The position numbers were made by a program, and so were the translations under genes. Below, one piece after another: positions 8,211 through 16,356 of a DNA stretch of 64,000 nt. The DNA lies in assembly GCF_030287405.1 (NCBI RefSeq), contig NZ_JASVVV010000001.1:620001-684000 (forward strand), given 5' to 3'. Each line of letters begins with the position of its first letter. The first letter of the stretch is position 1. The stretch comes from Halalkalicoccus sp. NIPERK01 (GTDB lineage Archaea > Halobacteriota > Halobacteria > Halobacteriales > Halalkalicoccaceae). The notes below the pieces were generated by a model. It was not told where the DNA came from, ran no database searches, and saw only the letters and a list, made by a program, of their open reading frames with translations.

Positions 8211-8839
8211 GCCTTCCCCAGGGAATCAAGCGCCACGCCATCGACGGCCGCGATCGCCTCGCGACCCGCGGGGAGCCGGTCTACGGCGAGCCAGTTCAGG
8301 GGGAGTGGCGCGCGTGGGATCCCCGGCGCTCGAAACTCGGCGCGATGCTCGAAAAGGGGATGGATCTCGGCCTTCCCGACGAACCCACGGTCCTCTATCT
8401 CGGGGCGGCGAGCGGCACGACCGTGGGCCACGTCGCCGACTTCGCCGGGCCGACCTACGCCGTCGAGTTCGCGCCCCGCCCCGTGCGGGATCTACTCCCC
8501 GTTGCCGAGGATCGAGGAAACCTCTTTCCGCTCCTGAAGGACGCCCGCAAGCCCGCGACCTACGCCCACGTCGTCGAGAGCGACGTCGACGCCGTGATCC
8601 AGGACGTCGCGACCCGCGGGCAGGCCGACGTGGCGCTCCGCAATCGGGCGTTTCTCGCCGACGACGGCCGACTGCTCGCGGCGATCAAGGCCCGAAGCGA
8701 GGACGTGACCCGTGAACCCGAGACCGTCTTCTCCGAGGTCGTGGACCGACTCGAAACCGAGTACGAGGTCCTCGAAACCGAGCGACTCGAACCCTATCAC
8801 GACGACCACCTCGCCGTCGTCGCCCGCCCGCAGGTATAA
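8207..8839 (+). CDS. flpA: fibrillarin-like rRNA/tRNA 2'-O-methyltransferase
   Basis: 210 residues. The SAM-binding motif VLYLGAASGTTVGHVAD is followed by YAVEFAPRPVRDLL and the catalytic-region segment DVAT/ALRNRAFLADDGRL. It has the length and N-terminus (GVKRH-like, here GIKRH) of archaeal fibrillarin. Guided by C/D sRNAs, it methylates ribose 2'-OH in rRNA and tRNA. Translationally coupled to nop5. Confidence 0.95.
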   Translation: MSLPQGIKRHAIDGRDRLATRGEPVYGEPVQGEWRAWDPRRSKLGAMLEKGMDLGLPDEPTVLYLGAASGTTVGHVADFAGPTYAVEFAPRPVRDLLPVAEDRGNLFPLLKDARKPATYAHVVESDVDAVIQDVATRGQADVALRNRAFLADDGRLLAAIKARSEDVTREPETVFSEVVDRLETEYEVLETERLEPYHDDHLAVVARPQV

Positions 8840-8844
8840 CAGGG

Positions 8845-8854
8845 GCTATTTATT
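8845..8854 (+). promoter_or_regulatory. probable promoter of gshA
   Basis: CTATTTATTG lies 24-33 nt upstream of the gshA ATG, the spacing of a TATA box for a leaderless haloarchaeal transcript. It sits in the 38-bp gap after flpA. Confidence 0.55.
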
Positions 8855-8877
8855 GAGCGGGGCCGAACTCGGTTCCG

Positions 8878-9951
8878 ATGGAGACGGGTTCGGCGGAGCG
8901 TTTCGAGCGGATGGGCACCCTCGGGATCGAGGAGGAGTTCTTCGTCGTCGACGGGGCGGGCCGGCCCGTCTCGGGGACCGACGACCTCGTCTACGCGAAC
9001 GATCCTCCCGGTATCCTTACCGAGCGCCTCGATCACGAACTGTTCAAGTGCGTCATCGAAACCCAGACCCCGGTCATCGAGTCGCTTTCCGAGGCCGGTG
9101 ACGTGCTCGGAGAGGTCCGGGAGACCCTCGTCGCCTACGCCGCCGAGTACGGCTATCGGATCGCCGCCGCCGGTCTGCACCCCGCGGCGAAGTGGCGCGA
9201 ACTCGAGCACGCCGAGAAGCCCCGCTATCGCGCCCAACTCGACCGGATCCAGTACCCCCAGCACCGCAACACCACGGCGGGCCTGCACGTCCACGTCGGG
9301 GTCGACGACGCCGACAAGGCGACCTGGATCGCAAACGAGATCCGCTGGTTCCTCCCGATCATGCTCGCGCTCTCGGCCAATTCCCCCTACTGGAACGGGT
9401 TCGACACGGGGCTGGCCTCGGCCCGCGCGAAGGTCTTCGAGGGGCTTCCGAACACGGGGATGCCGACGGCCTTTTCGGACTTCGAGGAGTTCGCCGCCTT
9501 CGAGCGCCTGATGGTCGAGCAGGGATCGATCAACGACCGGGGCGAACTCTGGTACGACGTGCGCCCCCACTCGGGCCACGGCACCGTCGAGGTCCGCACC
9601 CCCGACGGGCAGGCCGACCCCGAGTACGTGCTGGCGTTCGTCGAGTACGTCCACGCGCTCGTGATGGATCTGGCCCAACGGTACGAGGCGGGTGCGGACG
9701 GCCACGACCACCGCCGGGAACTCCTCGACGAGAACAAGTGGCGCGCGATGCGCCACGGCCACGGGGCCTCCTTCGTCGACCGGGACCGATCGGGTGTCGT
9801 CTCACTCGGCGAGGTCGTCGCCCGGGAGTGCGACCGCCTCGGGGTCGAGGGTATCGGGCGGATCTACGACGCCGAGAGCGGGGCGGCGCGCCAGCGCCGG
9901 ATTCGCGAGGAATCGGGCCCCGAGGCGCTCTACGAGTCGCTCGTCCTGTAG
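8878..9951 (+). CDS. gshA: glutamate-cysteine ligase, GCS2 type
   Basis: 357 residues. The N-terminal [10 protein letters not shown] motif supplies metal-binding glutamates. LHVHVG, NSPYWNG and the [16 protein letters not shown] segment are the GCS2-family active-site signatures. It makes gamma-glutamylcysteine from glutamate and cysteine with ATP. Gamma-glutamylcysteine is the known main low-molecular-weight thiol of haloarchaea, which generally stop at this step. A winged-helix gene follows 45 bp downstream. Confidence 0.92.
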   Translation: METGSAERFERMGTLGIEEEFFVVDGAGRPVSGTDDLVYANDPPGILTERLDHELFKCVIETQTPVIESLSEAGDVLGEVRETLVAYAAEYGYRIAAAGLHPAAKWRELEHAEKPRYRAQLDRIQYPQHRNTTAGLHVHVGVDDADKATWIANEIRWFLPIMLALSANSPYWNGFDTGLASARAKVFEGLPNTGMPTAFSDFEEFAAFERLMVEQGSINDRGELWYDVRPHSGHGTVEVRTPDGQADPEYVLAFVEYVHALVMDLAQRYEAGADGHDHRRELLDENKWRAMRHGHGASFVDRDRSGVVSLGEVVARECDRLGVEGIGRIYDAESGAARQRRIREESGPEALYESLVL

Positions 9952-9996
9952 GCAAGACTTTTGGCCGGGGCCGACTTTCGTCCCCTCAGAGAGGAC

Positions 9997-10548
9997 ATGT
10001 CCGAAGACGACCCAGACGACGGCGAGGAGATCCCGGTGACCGTCGACTCCGAGGACCGCGACGCGAGAACGCGCATCGAGGAGGGCGCGGACCGCGCGGT
10101 CGAGGAGTTCGACAAGGGGATCGTCGACCTGCTGGCGTGGGTGCTCGACACCGAGACGCGCGCGCGGATCTACGTCTACCTGCGTCAGTACCCCGGGTCG
10201 ACCAGCGAGGAGATCGCGAGCGGTACCGGCCTGTACCCCAGCACCGTGCGCGAGGCGCTCGCCGAACTCAACGAGGAGGGCAACGTCTCCCGCGAAAAGC
10301 GAGAAAGCGAGGGCGCGGGCAACAACCCCTACGAGTACACCGCGATCGCGCCGAGCGAGTTGGTGGGGGGGATCCTCCATCAGGTCCAGGACGAACTCAA
10401 CACGGTGTTCAACCTCGATCAGTACCTCGCCGAGGACGCGAGCGAGACGAGCAGGCCGATCACCATCACCGTCGACGACACGGACGACGACCCCGAGGGT
10501 GACGACGCCGGTGACGACACGGACGAACCCGAGGGGGTCGACGAGTAG
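9997..10548 (+). CDS. winged-helix DNA-binding protein downstream of gshA
   Basis: 183 residues from ATG 9997. The core (about 48-130) is a winged helix: LLAWVLDTETRARIYVYLRQ, then GSTSEEIASGTGLYPSTVREALAELNEEG, with a wing ending in NPYEYTAIAP. Both ends are acidic low-complexity tails, the C-terminal one almost entirely D, E, G and T. Its arrangement directly behind gshA suggests a link to thiol or redox control. That is inference; no ligand pocket or redox cysteine is present. Confidence 0.75.
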   Translation: MSEDDPDDGEEIPVTVDSEDRDARTRIEEGADRAVEEFDKGIVDLLAWVLDTETRARIYVYLRQYPGSTSEEIASGTGLYPSTVREALAELNEEGNVSREKRESEGAGNNPYEYTAIAPSELVGGILHQVQDELNTVFNLDQYLAEDASETSRPITITVDDTDDDPEGDDAGDDTDEPEGVDE

Positions 10549-10590
10549 CCCTTCCGAAGGCACTAAGCCACCGGCTCACATCGCCCCGGT

Positions 10591-11085
10591 ATGCAGGTTG
10601 CGCTGGGGGGGACGTTCGACCCCGTACACGACGGCCATCGCGCCCTTTTCGAGCGCGCGTTCGAACTCGGCGACGTCACCGTCGGCCTCACGAGCGACGA
10701 ACTCGCGCCGAAGACCCGTCGGGAGGACCGCTACGTCCGCCCCTTCGAGGAGCGAAGGGCCGATCTGGAGGACGAACTCGCCGCGTTCGCCGAGGAACAC
10801 GGTCGGGAGTACGAGGTCAGGAAACTCGAAGAGCCGACGGGCATCGCCACCCGGCCCCGGTTCGACGCGTTGATCGTCTCGCCCGAGACGGTCGAGGGCG
10901 GAAAGCGCATCAACGACCTCCGGCGCGAGCGGGGCCACGACCCCCTCGAACTCGTCGTCGTCGATCACCTGCGCGCCGAGGACGGCGACATCATCTCGAG
11001 TACGCGGATCGTCGACGGCGAGATCGACGAACACGGCAACCTCACGCCCGATCGCGAGGGACGCGGGCGCGAGCGGCCACGATAA
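10591..11085 (+). CDS. coaD: phosphopantetheine adenylyltransferase, archaeal type
   Basis: 164 residues. Nucleotidyltransferase signature GGTFDPVHDGH at the N-terminus (T/HxGH family) and the ISSTR segment (ISSTRIVDGEID) of the cytidylyltransferase-like fold. It transfers AMP to 4'-phosphopantetheine in coenzyme A synthesis. The charged tail of about 20 residues is a haloarchaeal extension. It ends 4 bp before the convergent TFIIB-like gene. Confidence 0.9.
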   Translation: MQVALGGTFDPVHDGHRALFERAFELGDVTVGLTSDELAPKTRREDRYVRPFEERRADLEDELAAFAEEHGREYEVRKLEEPTGIATRPRFDALIVSPETVEGGKRINDLRRERGHDPLELVVVDHLRAEDGDIISSTRIVDGEIDEHGNLTPDREGRGRERPR

Positions 11086-11089
11086 CTGC

Positions 11090-11398
11090 CTACCACGTCG
11101 GCGGGTCCAATCCCGCCTCCTCGAGCAACGGTTTCCACCGGTTCTGGACGGTCAGTCGGGTCACGCCCACCGCCTCCGCGACCGCCCCCTGCGAGCGACG
11201 GTCGCCCGCGATCAACCCCCCGGCGTAGAGGCTCGCGGCGATCGCGGCGGGTTTCGAGCGCTCGGCGTCGGGCATCGTCGAGAGGAAGAGGTCCTCCGCG
11301 ACCGAGCGCGCGTCGCTCCCGATGTCGAGGTCGTCCGCTGCCCGTCCGAGGTCGGCCAGCCAGCGTTCGTTCCGTACCCTGTCGCTCGCGCGGTACAC
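11090..11398 (-). CDS. small TFIIB-related protein with a single cyclin-like repeat
   Basis: 102 residues. The C-terminal half follows the second cyclin repeat of archaeal TFB: SKPAAIAASLYAGGLIAG, then SQGAVAEAVGVTRLTVQNRW, ending KPLLEEAGL. There is no zinc ribbon, B-finger or first repeat, so it cannot act as a normal initiation factor. It may be a DNA-binding accessory or modulator. The start codon faces the tRNA-Leu gene. Confidence 0.75.
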   Translation of the reverse strand: MYRASDRVRNERWLADLGRAADDLDIGSDARSVAEDLFLSTMPDAERSKPAAIAASLYAGGLIAGDRRSQGAVAEAVGVTRLTVQNRWKPLLEEAGLDPPTW

Positions 11399-11485
11399 AC
11401 CTCCGATTGATCGTCAGCGGATTTAAACTCCGTGACACGCGGACAGCGACGGGTTTTTACTCCGCTCTCGAAAAGTGAGTGGTGC

Positions 11486-11570
11486 GCGCGGGTTGCCGAG
11501 CCAGGCCAAAGGCGCAGCGCTTAGGACGCTGTCCCGTAGGGGTCCGCCGGTTCGAATCCGGTCCCGCGCA
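11486..11570 (+). tRNA. tRNA-Leu (anticodon UAG)
   Basis: 85-nt class II cloverleaf. The acceptor stem GCGCGGG (11486-11492) pairs with CCCGCGC (11563-11569), plus discriminator A. The anticodon stem-loop is CAGCG-CTTAGGA-CGCTG, giving anticodon TAG. A long variable arm (TCCCGTAGGGGTCC region) is diagnostic of Leu. T-arm CCGG-TTCGAAT-CCGG. No intron, and CCA is not encoded. Confidence 0.96.
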
Positions 11571-11622
11571 TCCAGCTTTTACTGCGCTCGTTCGCCTCGC
11601 TCACTCGCTGGCAAAAGCTGGA
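11571..11622 (+). terminator. inverted repeat abutting the tRNA 3' end
   Basis: TCCAGCTTTT (11571-11580) starts at the base after the tRNA. It is repeated as its exact complement AAAAGCTGGA at 11613-11622, with a 32-nt GC-rich loop of CGCTCG-type simple sequence. The first arm also supplies a T4 run. It could terminate or process the tRNA transcript; function not shown. The rest of the gap to 11852 is CGCTCG-rich, then AT-rich, with no convincing gene. Confidence 0.45.
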
Positions 11623-11852
11623 CCAAAACGCGGTTCACTCCCGTTGGTCACTCACCGCGACCGCTCGCTTCGCTCGCGGGGAACGGCTTCGCTCGGGTTT
11701 TTCCAAACCGCTCGCTCGCCGATATTCACTCCCGGTTAAATCGGCCTACAGCTATCTCATCACGTCTATCAGTGAGATATCTTTTTCGACCATCTTTTTC
11801 AAGAAGAGCCGAGTGACCGAGGAGTATCTGGAGGTCTTCTGACTCTCGCGGC

Positions 11853-12245
11853 TCAGACGAACTCGACGTCCAGTTCGTCGGTGATCCCCTCGACGTCGAA
11901 ATACGAATCGGCGACCGCGAGCCGTTCGTCGAGTCCCTTCGCGGTCCCGGCGATGAACGCGTCACGGGCCGCGAGCGCCTCTCCGCGCCGATGGAGCGCG
12001 TCCTAGAGGTCGCCCGCCGAGCGCGCGAGGTCGGGCGTCTCCTCGATAACGGTGAGCCAGTCGAGCGCGCCGTCGACGGCGTCGAACGCCGCCGGACCGG
12101 ACTTGAACACCTCTCCCTGATACAGTTCGAACATCACTAGCGGGATCGTGATCGTGCGCTCGTCGTAGCGGGTTTCTATGTACCTGACCGTCTCGTCGAC
12201 GCCGTCGAGATAGTCGATGAGGACGCTACTGTCGTAGAGCGTCAT
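11853..12245 (-). pseudogene. VapC-type PIN-domain toxin interrupted by an in-frame amber codon
   Basis: Reads from ATG 12245. TLYDSSVLIDYLDG gives PIN acidic residue D5, and IPLVMFELYQGEV gives E40. At codon 81 (12003-12005) there is a TAG. The same frame then continues for 49 codons as DALHRRGEALAARDAFIAGTA with the third acidic residue (D95 region), then LAVADSYF (D113), ending at TGA 11853-11855. Full length would be 130 residues, normal for VapC. Position 81 fits a glutamine in this family, so a single CAG-to-TAG change would explain the break. The truncated 80-residue product lacks two of four catalytic acids. Confidence 0.85.
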
Positions 12246-12454
12246 CGGGGTCCGACGCCCCGTTTCATCTCCTTTCGCGCCCGGCGAGCCCCTTCCGCTG
12301 CGTCGGTGCCCTCCCACAGCCCGGCACCCTCTCGCACGGTATCGCGGCGGTCCTCAATGAGGCGCGAGAGCACGTCGTCGAACGTCTCGTCGTCGCCCTT
12401 GAGCGCGGCGAGCACGGCGTGTGTTTCCTCGGTTATCCGGATGCTCTTGCTCAT
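12242..12454 (-). CDS. VapB-type antitoxin
   Basis: 70 residues from ATG 12454. The N-terminus SKSIRITEETHAVLAALKGD is the ribbon-helix-helix-like DNA-binding start of the archaeal UPF0330/VapB group. The C-terminal part (ARRARKEMKRGV) is the toxin-binding tail. Its TGA overlaps the vapC ATG by 4 nt, the standard coupled arrangement. The antitoxin frame is intact although the toxin is broken. Confidence 0.85.
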   Translation of the reverse strand: MSKSIRITEETHAVLAALKGDDETFDDVLSRLIEDRRDTVREGAGLWEGTDAAEGARRARKEMKRGVGPR

Positions 12455-12459
12455 AGTTT

Positions 12460-12481
12460 TTGTATACGAGCCAGTATACAA
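12460..12481. promoter_or_regulatory. palindromic operator/promoter of vapBC
   Basis: TTGTATAC (12460-12467) and GTATACAA (12474-12481) form a perfect 8-bp inverted repeat with 6-nt spacer. It lies 6-27 nt upstream of vapB, where the TATA box of a leaderless transcript would be. VapB antitoxins commonly autoregulate through such palindromes, so this is the predicted binding site. Confidence 0.7.
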
Positions 12482-12543
12482 GACGGTTCTGCTGCCCGGC
12501 GACCGGGAACGGCTTTCGCGGAGAGACTACCGACTCGACGGGC

Positions 12544-12807
12544 TCACTCGGGGTCGATCCACCCGAGCGTCGCGCCGCGCGTACACTCCGCGTCCTCCTC
12601 GAGGACGATCTCGACGAGTTCGCCCGCGACCGGCGCCGGCACGTCGACGTCGACCTTCTCGATCTGGATCTCGCAGACGGCCTCGCCCTCGGTGACGACC
12701 CGCCCCTCGCGTGCGAACCAGTTGACGACGACGCCCTCCTCCTCGTCGACGTCGTCGGGCCAGACGGCGGCGGCCTCGACGGCCACGCGGTCGTCGCTCG
12801 CGCTCAT
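12544..12807 (-). CDS. stand-alone lipoyl-domain protein
   Basis: 87 residues consisting only of a biotinyl/lipoyl attachment fold. VCEIQIEKVDVDVPAPVAGE places the modified lysine at K51 in the tight turn, with the second half ending TRGATLGWI. It would carry the acyl group from the E1 subunits encoded just upstream, but has no E1/E3-binding or acyltransferase (E2 catalytic) domain. Start overlaps the E1-beta stop by 4 nt. Haloarchaeal 2-oxoacid dehydrogenase loci with an unattached lipoyl domain have been described in Haloferax. Confidence 0.88.
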   Translation of the reverse strand: MSASDDRVAVEAAAVWPDDVDEEEGVVVNWFAREGRVVTEGEAVCEIQIEKVDVDVPAPVAGELVEIVLEEDAECTRGATLGWIDPE

Positions 12808-13829
12808 TTTGAGTCGGCGTTTCGGACGGCGGTCTCGATGTCCTCGACGCCCGGGATGACCTCGTCCTCCATCGGGCGCGCGTACGGGATCGGCACGTCC
12901 GGGACGGCGACGCGCTCGACGGCCTCCAGATCCGAGAGCGACCCCTCGGCCACGCGGGCGATAATCTCGCCGGTCACGCCGAACGAGCGGTAGTCCTCGT
13001 CGACGACGACCAGCCGACCCGTCTTCGCGACCGACTCCCGAATCGTTTCGGTGTCGAGGGGCACGAGCGAACGCAGGTCGATTATTTCGACGCTCGTCCC
13101 CTCGCCCGCGAGCGATTCGGCGGCCTCGAGCGCCCGGTGGACGTGCAGGCCCAGCGTGACGACGGTGACGTCCTCGCCCTCGCGCTTGATGTCGGCGCTC
13201 CCGAAGGGAATGGTGTACTCGTCCTCGGGGACCGGCGTCTTCGGGCCGTCGGGGGCGGGCATCCACCCGATCCCCATCAGGCGCTTGTGGAACAGGTAGA
13301 CCACCGGGTCGTCGTCGCGGATCGCGTTGTGCATCAGCCCCTTTGCGTCGTAGGCCGTCGAGGGGACGACCACCTTCATCCCCGCCATATGGGCGAAGGT
13401 GCCGTAGAGCGTCTGGGAGTGCTGGGCGGCGTCGTTGTACGTTCCACCCACTGCTGCGGTCAGTACCATCGGGACGTTCACCGCCCCGCCGCTCATGTAG
13501 GTGTTCTTGGCCATCCCGTTGTAGATCTGGTCCATCGCGACGCCGAAGAAGTCGACGAACATCAGTTCGGCGATCGGGCGCATCCCCTGCTGGGCGGCGC
13601 CGACGGCCGCACCGAGGTAGGCCGTCTCGCTGATCGGCACGTCCATGATCCGGTCGTGGCCGAACTCTGAGAGCAGGCCCTCGGTCGAGTCGAAGATGCC
13701 GCCGTAGTCGGCGACGTCCTCGCCCATGTAGAAGACCTCCTCGTCCTCGCGCATCTCGTGGGCGATGGCCTCGACCATCGCGCGGCTCATCGTCAGTTCG
13801 CGCTCGACCCGTTGTTCCTGCTGTGCCAT
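12804..13829 (-). CDS. 2-oxoacid dehydrogenase E1 component, beta subunit
   Basis: 341 residues. The N-terminal transketolase-like domain has YMGEDVADYGGIF and DVPISETAYLGAAVGAA; the C-terminal domain contains VEIIDLRSLVPLDTETI. This is the normal beta half of the ThDP-dependent branched-chain, acetoin or pyruvate-type E1 heterotetramer. Second gene of the operon E1-alpha, E1-beta, lipoyl protein; overlaps both neighbours (TGATG upstream, ATGA downstream). Substrate not determinable from sequence. Confidence 0.9.
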   Translation of the reverse strand: MAQQEQRVERELTMSRAMVEAIAHEMREDEEVFYMGEDVADYGGIFDSTEGLLSEFGHDRIMDVPISETAYLGAAVGAAQQGMRPIAELMFVDFFGVAMDQIYNGMAKNTYMSGGAVNVPMVLTAAVGGTYNDAAQHSQTLYGTFAHMAGMKVVVPSTAYDAKGLMHNAIRDDDPVVYLFHKRLMGIGWMPAPDGPKTPVPEDEYTIPFGSADIKREGEDVTVVTLGLHVHRALEAAESLAGEGTSVEIIDLRSLVPLDTETIRESVAKTGRLVVVDEDYRSFGVTGEIIARVAEGSLSDLEAVERVAVPDVPIPYARPMEDEVIPGVEDIETAVRNADSK

Positions 13830-14869
13830 CAGTCGTCACCTCCTGCAAGGTCGAAGTCGGGTTCACTCTCCGTCACGCCCGAGGGCGGGTTGACGAAGAC
13901 GTCCTCGTGGGCCGCCTCGGGGTCGGGTTGGGGCTGGTCCTTGGCCCACTCGATCGCCGCGTCGACGCGCTCGTGTGCTCGCTCGCGTATCTCGTCGAGC
14001 GCCTCGTCGTCGACGCCCCGGTCCCGCAGGTCGGCGGCGAGGCGTTCGATCGAGTCGCGATTCTGTGCGGCCTCGCTGTCCTCGTCGGGCCGGTAGCTCT
14101 GGGGATCGCCCATGAAGTGGCCCATCCGTCTGTGGACCTGCACCTCCAGCAGCGTCGGGCCGTTGCCGTCCCGGGCACGCCCGATCGCCTCCCGTGCGGC
14201 GTCGTACACCGCGACGGCGTCGTCGTGGTCGACGCGGACGCCCGGCAGGTCGAACCCGTCGGCGCGCCGCGAGCCGTCGGCGACGTCGGTCACCCGCCCC
14301 TTGGGCATGCTGATCGCCCAGTCGTTGTCCTCGATCACGAAGACGACGGGCAGGTCGTGGACCGCCGCGAGGTTCAGCGATTCGAGAAAGGCGCCCTGAC
14401 TGATCGCGCCCTCGCCGAGAAACGCGACCGCCACGCCGTCGGTGTTTCGCCGCTTCGCGGCGAGTCCCGCCCCGACCGCCGGTGGACAGCCCTGGGCGAT
14501 GATGCCGCTGCAGGCGAACCCGACGTCGGGGTCGAACAGGTGCATGTGCCCGCCCTTTCCCTTGCTCAGCCCCGTCTCCCGGCCGAATATCTCGGCGGTC
14601 ATCCGCTCCAAGTCGACGCCCTTCGCGATGGCGACGTGGTGGGGTCGATGTGGCGCCGTCACCACGTCGTCCTCGCGGAGGTGCCGACAGACCCCGGCCG
14701 CGGCGGCTTCGTGGCCGGCCGCGAGGTGTAACTCCCCGGGGATCGGCCCCGCAGAGATGTCGAACGCGGGCTGTTTTCCCTCCAGGTACTCCTCCTGGAG
14801 GCGCTCCTCGTAGTATCGGGCCGTCACCATGTCCTCGAACATGGCCTGTAGTGCGGTATCGTCTACCAT
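13829..14869 (-). CDS. 2-oxoacid dehydrogenase E1 component, alpha subunit
   Basis: 346 residues. ThDP pocket: GKGGHMHLFD, then GEGAISQGAFLESLNLAAV and VFVIEDNDWAIS (the GDG-to-N ThDP motif, with GEG here). The RRMGHF and DPQSYRP segments correspond to the regulated loop of E1-alpha. First gene of the operon. It diverges from a Liv-type transporter across a 173-bp gap, which hints that the oxidised 2-oxoacid derives from an imported branched-chain or similar amino acid. No E2 or E3 gene is in the window. Confidence 0.9.
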   Translation of the reverse strand: MVDDTALQAMFEDMVTARYYEERLQEEYLEGKQPAFDISAGPIPGELHLAAGHEAAAAGVCRHLREDDVVTAPHRPHHVAIAKGVDLERMTAEIFGRETGLSKGKGGHMHLFDPDVGFACSGIIAQGCPPAVGAGLAAKRRNTDGVAVAFLGEGAISQGAFLESLNLAAVHDLPVVFVIEDNDWAISMPKGRVTDVADGSRRADGFDLPGVRVDHDDAVAVYDAAREAIGRARDGNGPTLLEVQVHRRMGHFMGDPQSYRPDEDSEAAQNRDSIERLAADLRDRGVDDEALDEIRERAHERVDAAIEWAKDQPQPDPEAAHEDVFVNPPSGVTESEPDFDLAGGDD

Positions 14870-14994
14870 TGTCGGTCCCGGTACAGGAATCGTTCACGAA
14901 CGACCTATAGCTATCGTTGGGGGAAGGGGAGCACAGCAGCGGGTATTCCACCGTCGAACTCCGAGGTACCGTCCGGTCTACGGACCCGAAAGAC

Positions 14995-15012
14995 GGACGC
15001 AATATTTATGTT
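14995..15012 (+). promoter_or_regulatory. probable promoter of the liv operon
   Basis: AT-rich AATATTTATG at 15001-15010 stands 33-42 nt before the livK-like ATG at 15043, in the 173-bp divergent gap to E1-alpha. It is the only strong TATA-like run there. The remainder of the gap shows no further motif. Confidence 0.45.
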
Positions 15013-15042
15013 ATGTGTTCACAATGCCCTACTCGCTTAACA

Positions 15043-16356
15043 ATGATCGAGGATTCGGTACGAAAGGATACAACTGATGGAGGAGGCCGCGCCACCGGTT
15101 TCGATCGTCGGACGTTCCTGAAGACGGCGGCGACCGGGGCGGGACTAACGGCGGTCGCCGGCTGTCTCGGGGGCGGGGACGACGAGGGGACGATCACGCT
15201 CGGGGCGCTCTACATCTTCTCGGGGTTCGCCTCGCTCTACGGGGACGAGGCCGAGCGCGGGTTCGAACTGGCGGTCGACGAGATCAACAACGACGGCGGC
15301 ATCGACGGCCAGGACGTCGAGGTGATCTCCCGCGATACGGAGGCCGACGCCGACACGGCGATCCGCCAGATGACGAGTCTGATCGAGGAGGAGCGCGTCG
15401 ACGGGCTGTTCGGGCTCGACAGCAGCGGCGTCGCACAGGCGATCGCCCCCCAGATCGCGCAGTACCGGATACCGCTGATGGTCACGCACGCGGCGACGCC
15501 GTTTCTGACCTCGCCGGAGGGCGAACACGAGAACTCGGTCGGGAACGACTACGTCTTCCGGAACAGCAACACCGTCGCCCACGACATGTACGGGGCCGCC
15601 CAGGTCGCCTCGGAACTCGACGCCACCACGTGGGCGACGATCGGGCCGGACTACGCGTTCGGCTACGAAACGTGGGACTACTTCCAGGCGTTCGCCGAGG
15701 GCCTCGGGGTCGACGCGGAGTTCGTCACCGCCCAGTTCCCGGCGCTCGAAACCAACGACTACTCGCCGTACATCAGCGCTGTGATGGACGCGGGGCCGGA
15801 CGCCGTGGTCACACCGCTGTGGGGCGCGGACCTGACGACGTTCGTCGGGCAGGCGGAGGGCGCGGGCTGGTTCGACCGGATCGACTACACCCTCTTCAGC
15901 GTCGGGATGGGGACGGACCTGCCCGCGGACGGCTCGCCCCTCCCGGAGGGCCAGTACGCCTCCACCCGCTACGACCCGTTCGTCCCGGACAGCGAGGAGA
16001 ACAACACGTTCCGGGAGACCTACGTCGGGGAGTACGACACCCTGCCGACGTACAACGCCGAGGGGGCGTATCGCGCCCTCTATCTGTACAAGGCGGCGAT
16101 CGAGGAGGCCGGCTCCACGGAGGCGGATTCGCTCGTCGAGACGTTCGACGGGATGGAACACACGGGCGCGGTCGGGCAGTACCGGTTCAACGAGGAGACG
16201 AACCAGGCGACGGTGCCGGCGATCTGGGGGCAGATCGGGTACGCCGACGAGTGGGAGAGCAACGTGCTCGGCCCGGTCGAGGTCTACGACGCCACGCCCG
16301 AGGACCTCCGCGGCACGCTCGAGGCCGCCGGTTCCGACCTCCCCCCGGGGGTGTGA
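15043..16356 (+). CDS. Liv-type ABC transporter substrate-binding lipoprotein
   Basis: 437 residues from ATG 15043, chosen because it puts a twin-arginine signal (DRRTFLKTAATGAGLTAVAGC, RR at 22-23) at the N-terminus with the lipobox cysteine at 41. The mature part is a periplasmic-binding type 1 fold: LGALYIFSGFASLYGDEAER, GIDGQDVEVISRDTEADADT, and GLFGLDSSGVAQAIAPQ. It would sit on the outer face of the membrane and feed LivHM. Ligand unknown; the family covers branched-chain amino acids, amides and urea. Confidence 0.88.
   Translation: MIEDSVRKDTTDGGGRATGFDRRTFLKTAATGAGLTAVAGCLGGGDDEGTITLGALYIFSGFASLYGDEAERGFELAVDEINNDGGIDGQDVEVISRDTEADADTAIRQMTSLIEEERVDGLFGLDSSGVAQAIAPQIAQYRIPLMVTHAATPFLTSPEGEHENSVGNDYVFRNSNTVAHDMYGAAQVASELDATTWATIGPDYAFGYETWDYFQAFAEGLGVDAEFVTAQFPALETNDYSPYISAVMDAGPDAVVTPLWGADLTTFVGQAEGAGWFDRIDYTLFSVGMGTDLPADGSPLPEGQYASTRYDPFVPDSEENNTFRETYVGEYDTLPTYNAEGAYRALYLYKAAIEEAGSTEADSLVETFDGMEHTGAVGQYRFNEETNQATVPAIWGQIGYADEWESNVLGPVEVYDATPEDLRGTLEAAGSDLPPGV

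Noticed and set aside
11726-11965. A stretch reading LQILLGHSALL on the minus strand that recalls tyrosine recombinases
   Set aside because: No R-H-R-Y set or surrounding conservation; most of the frame is antisense to the vapC remnant. An integrase scar is possible but unsupported.
12003-12005. TAG in vapC as a pyrrolysine codon
   Set aside because: The position fits a glutamine in VapC, and nothing in the window supports pyrrolysine decoding; a nonsense mutation is simpler.
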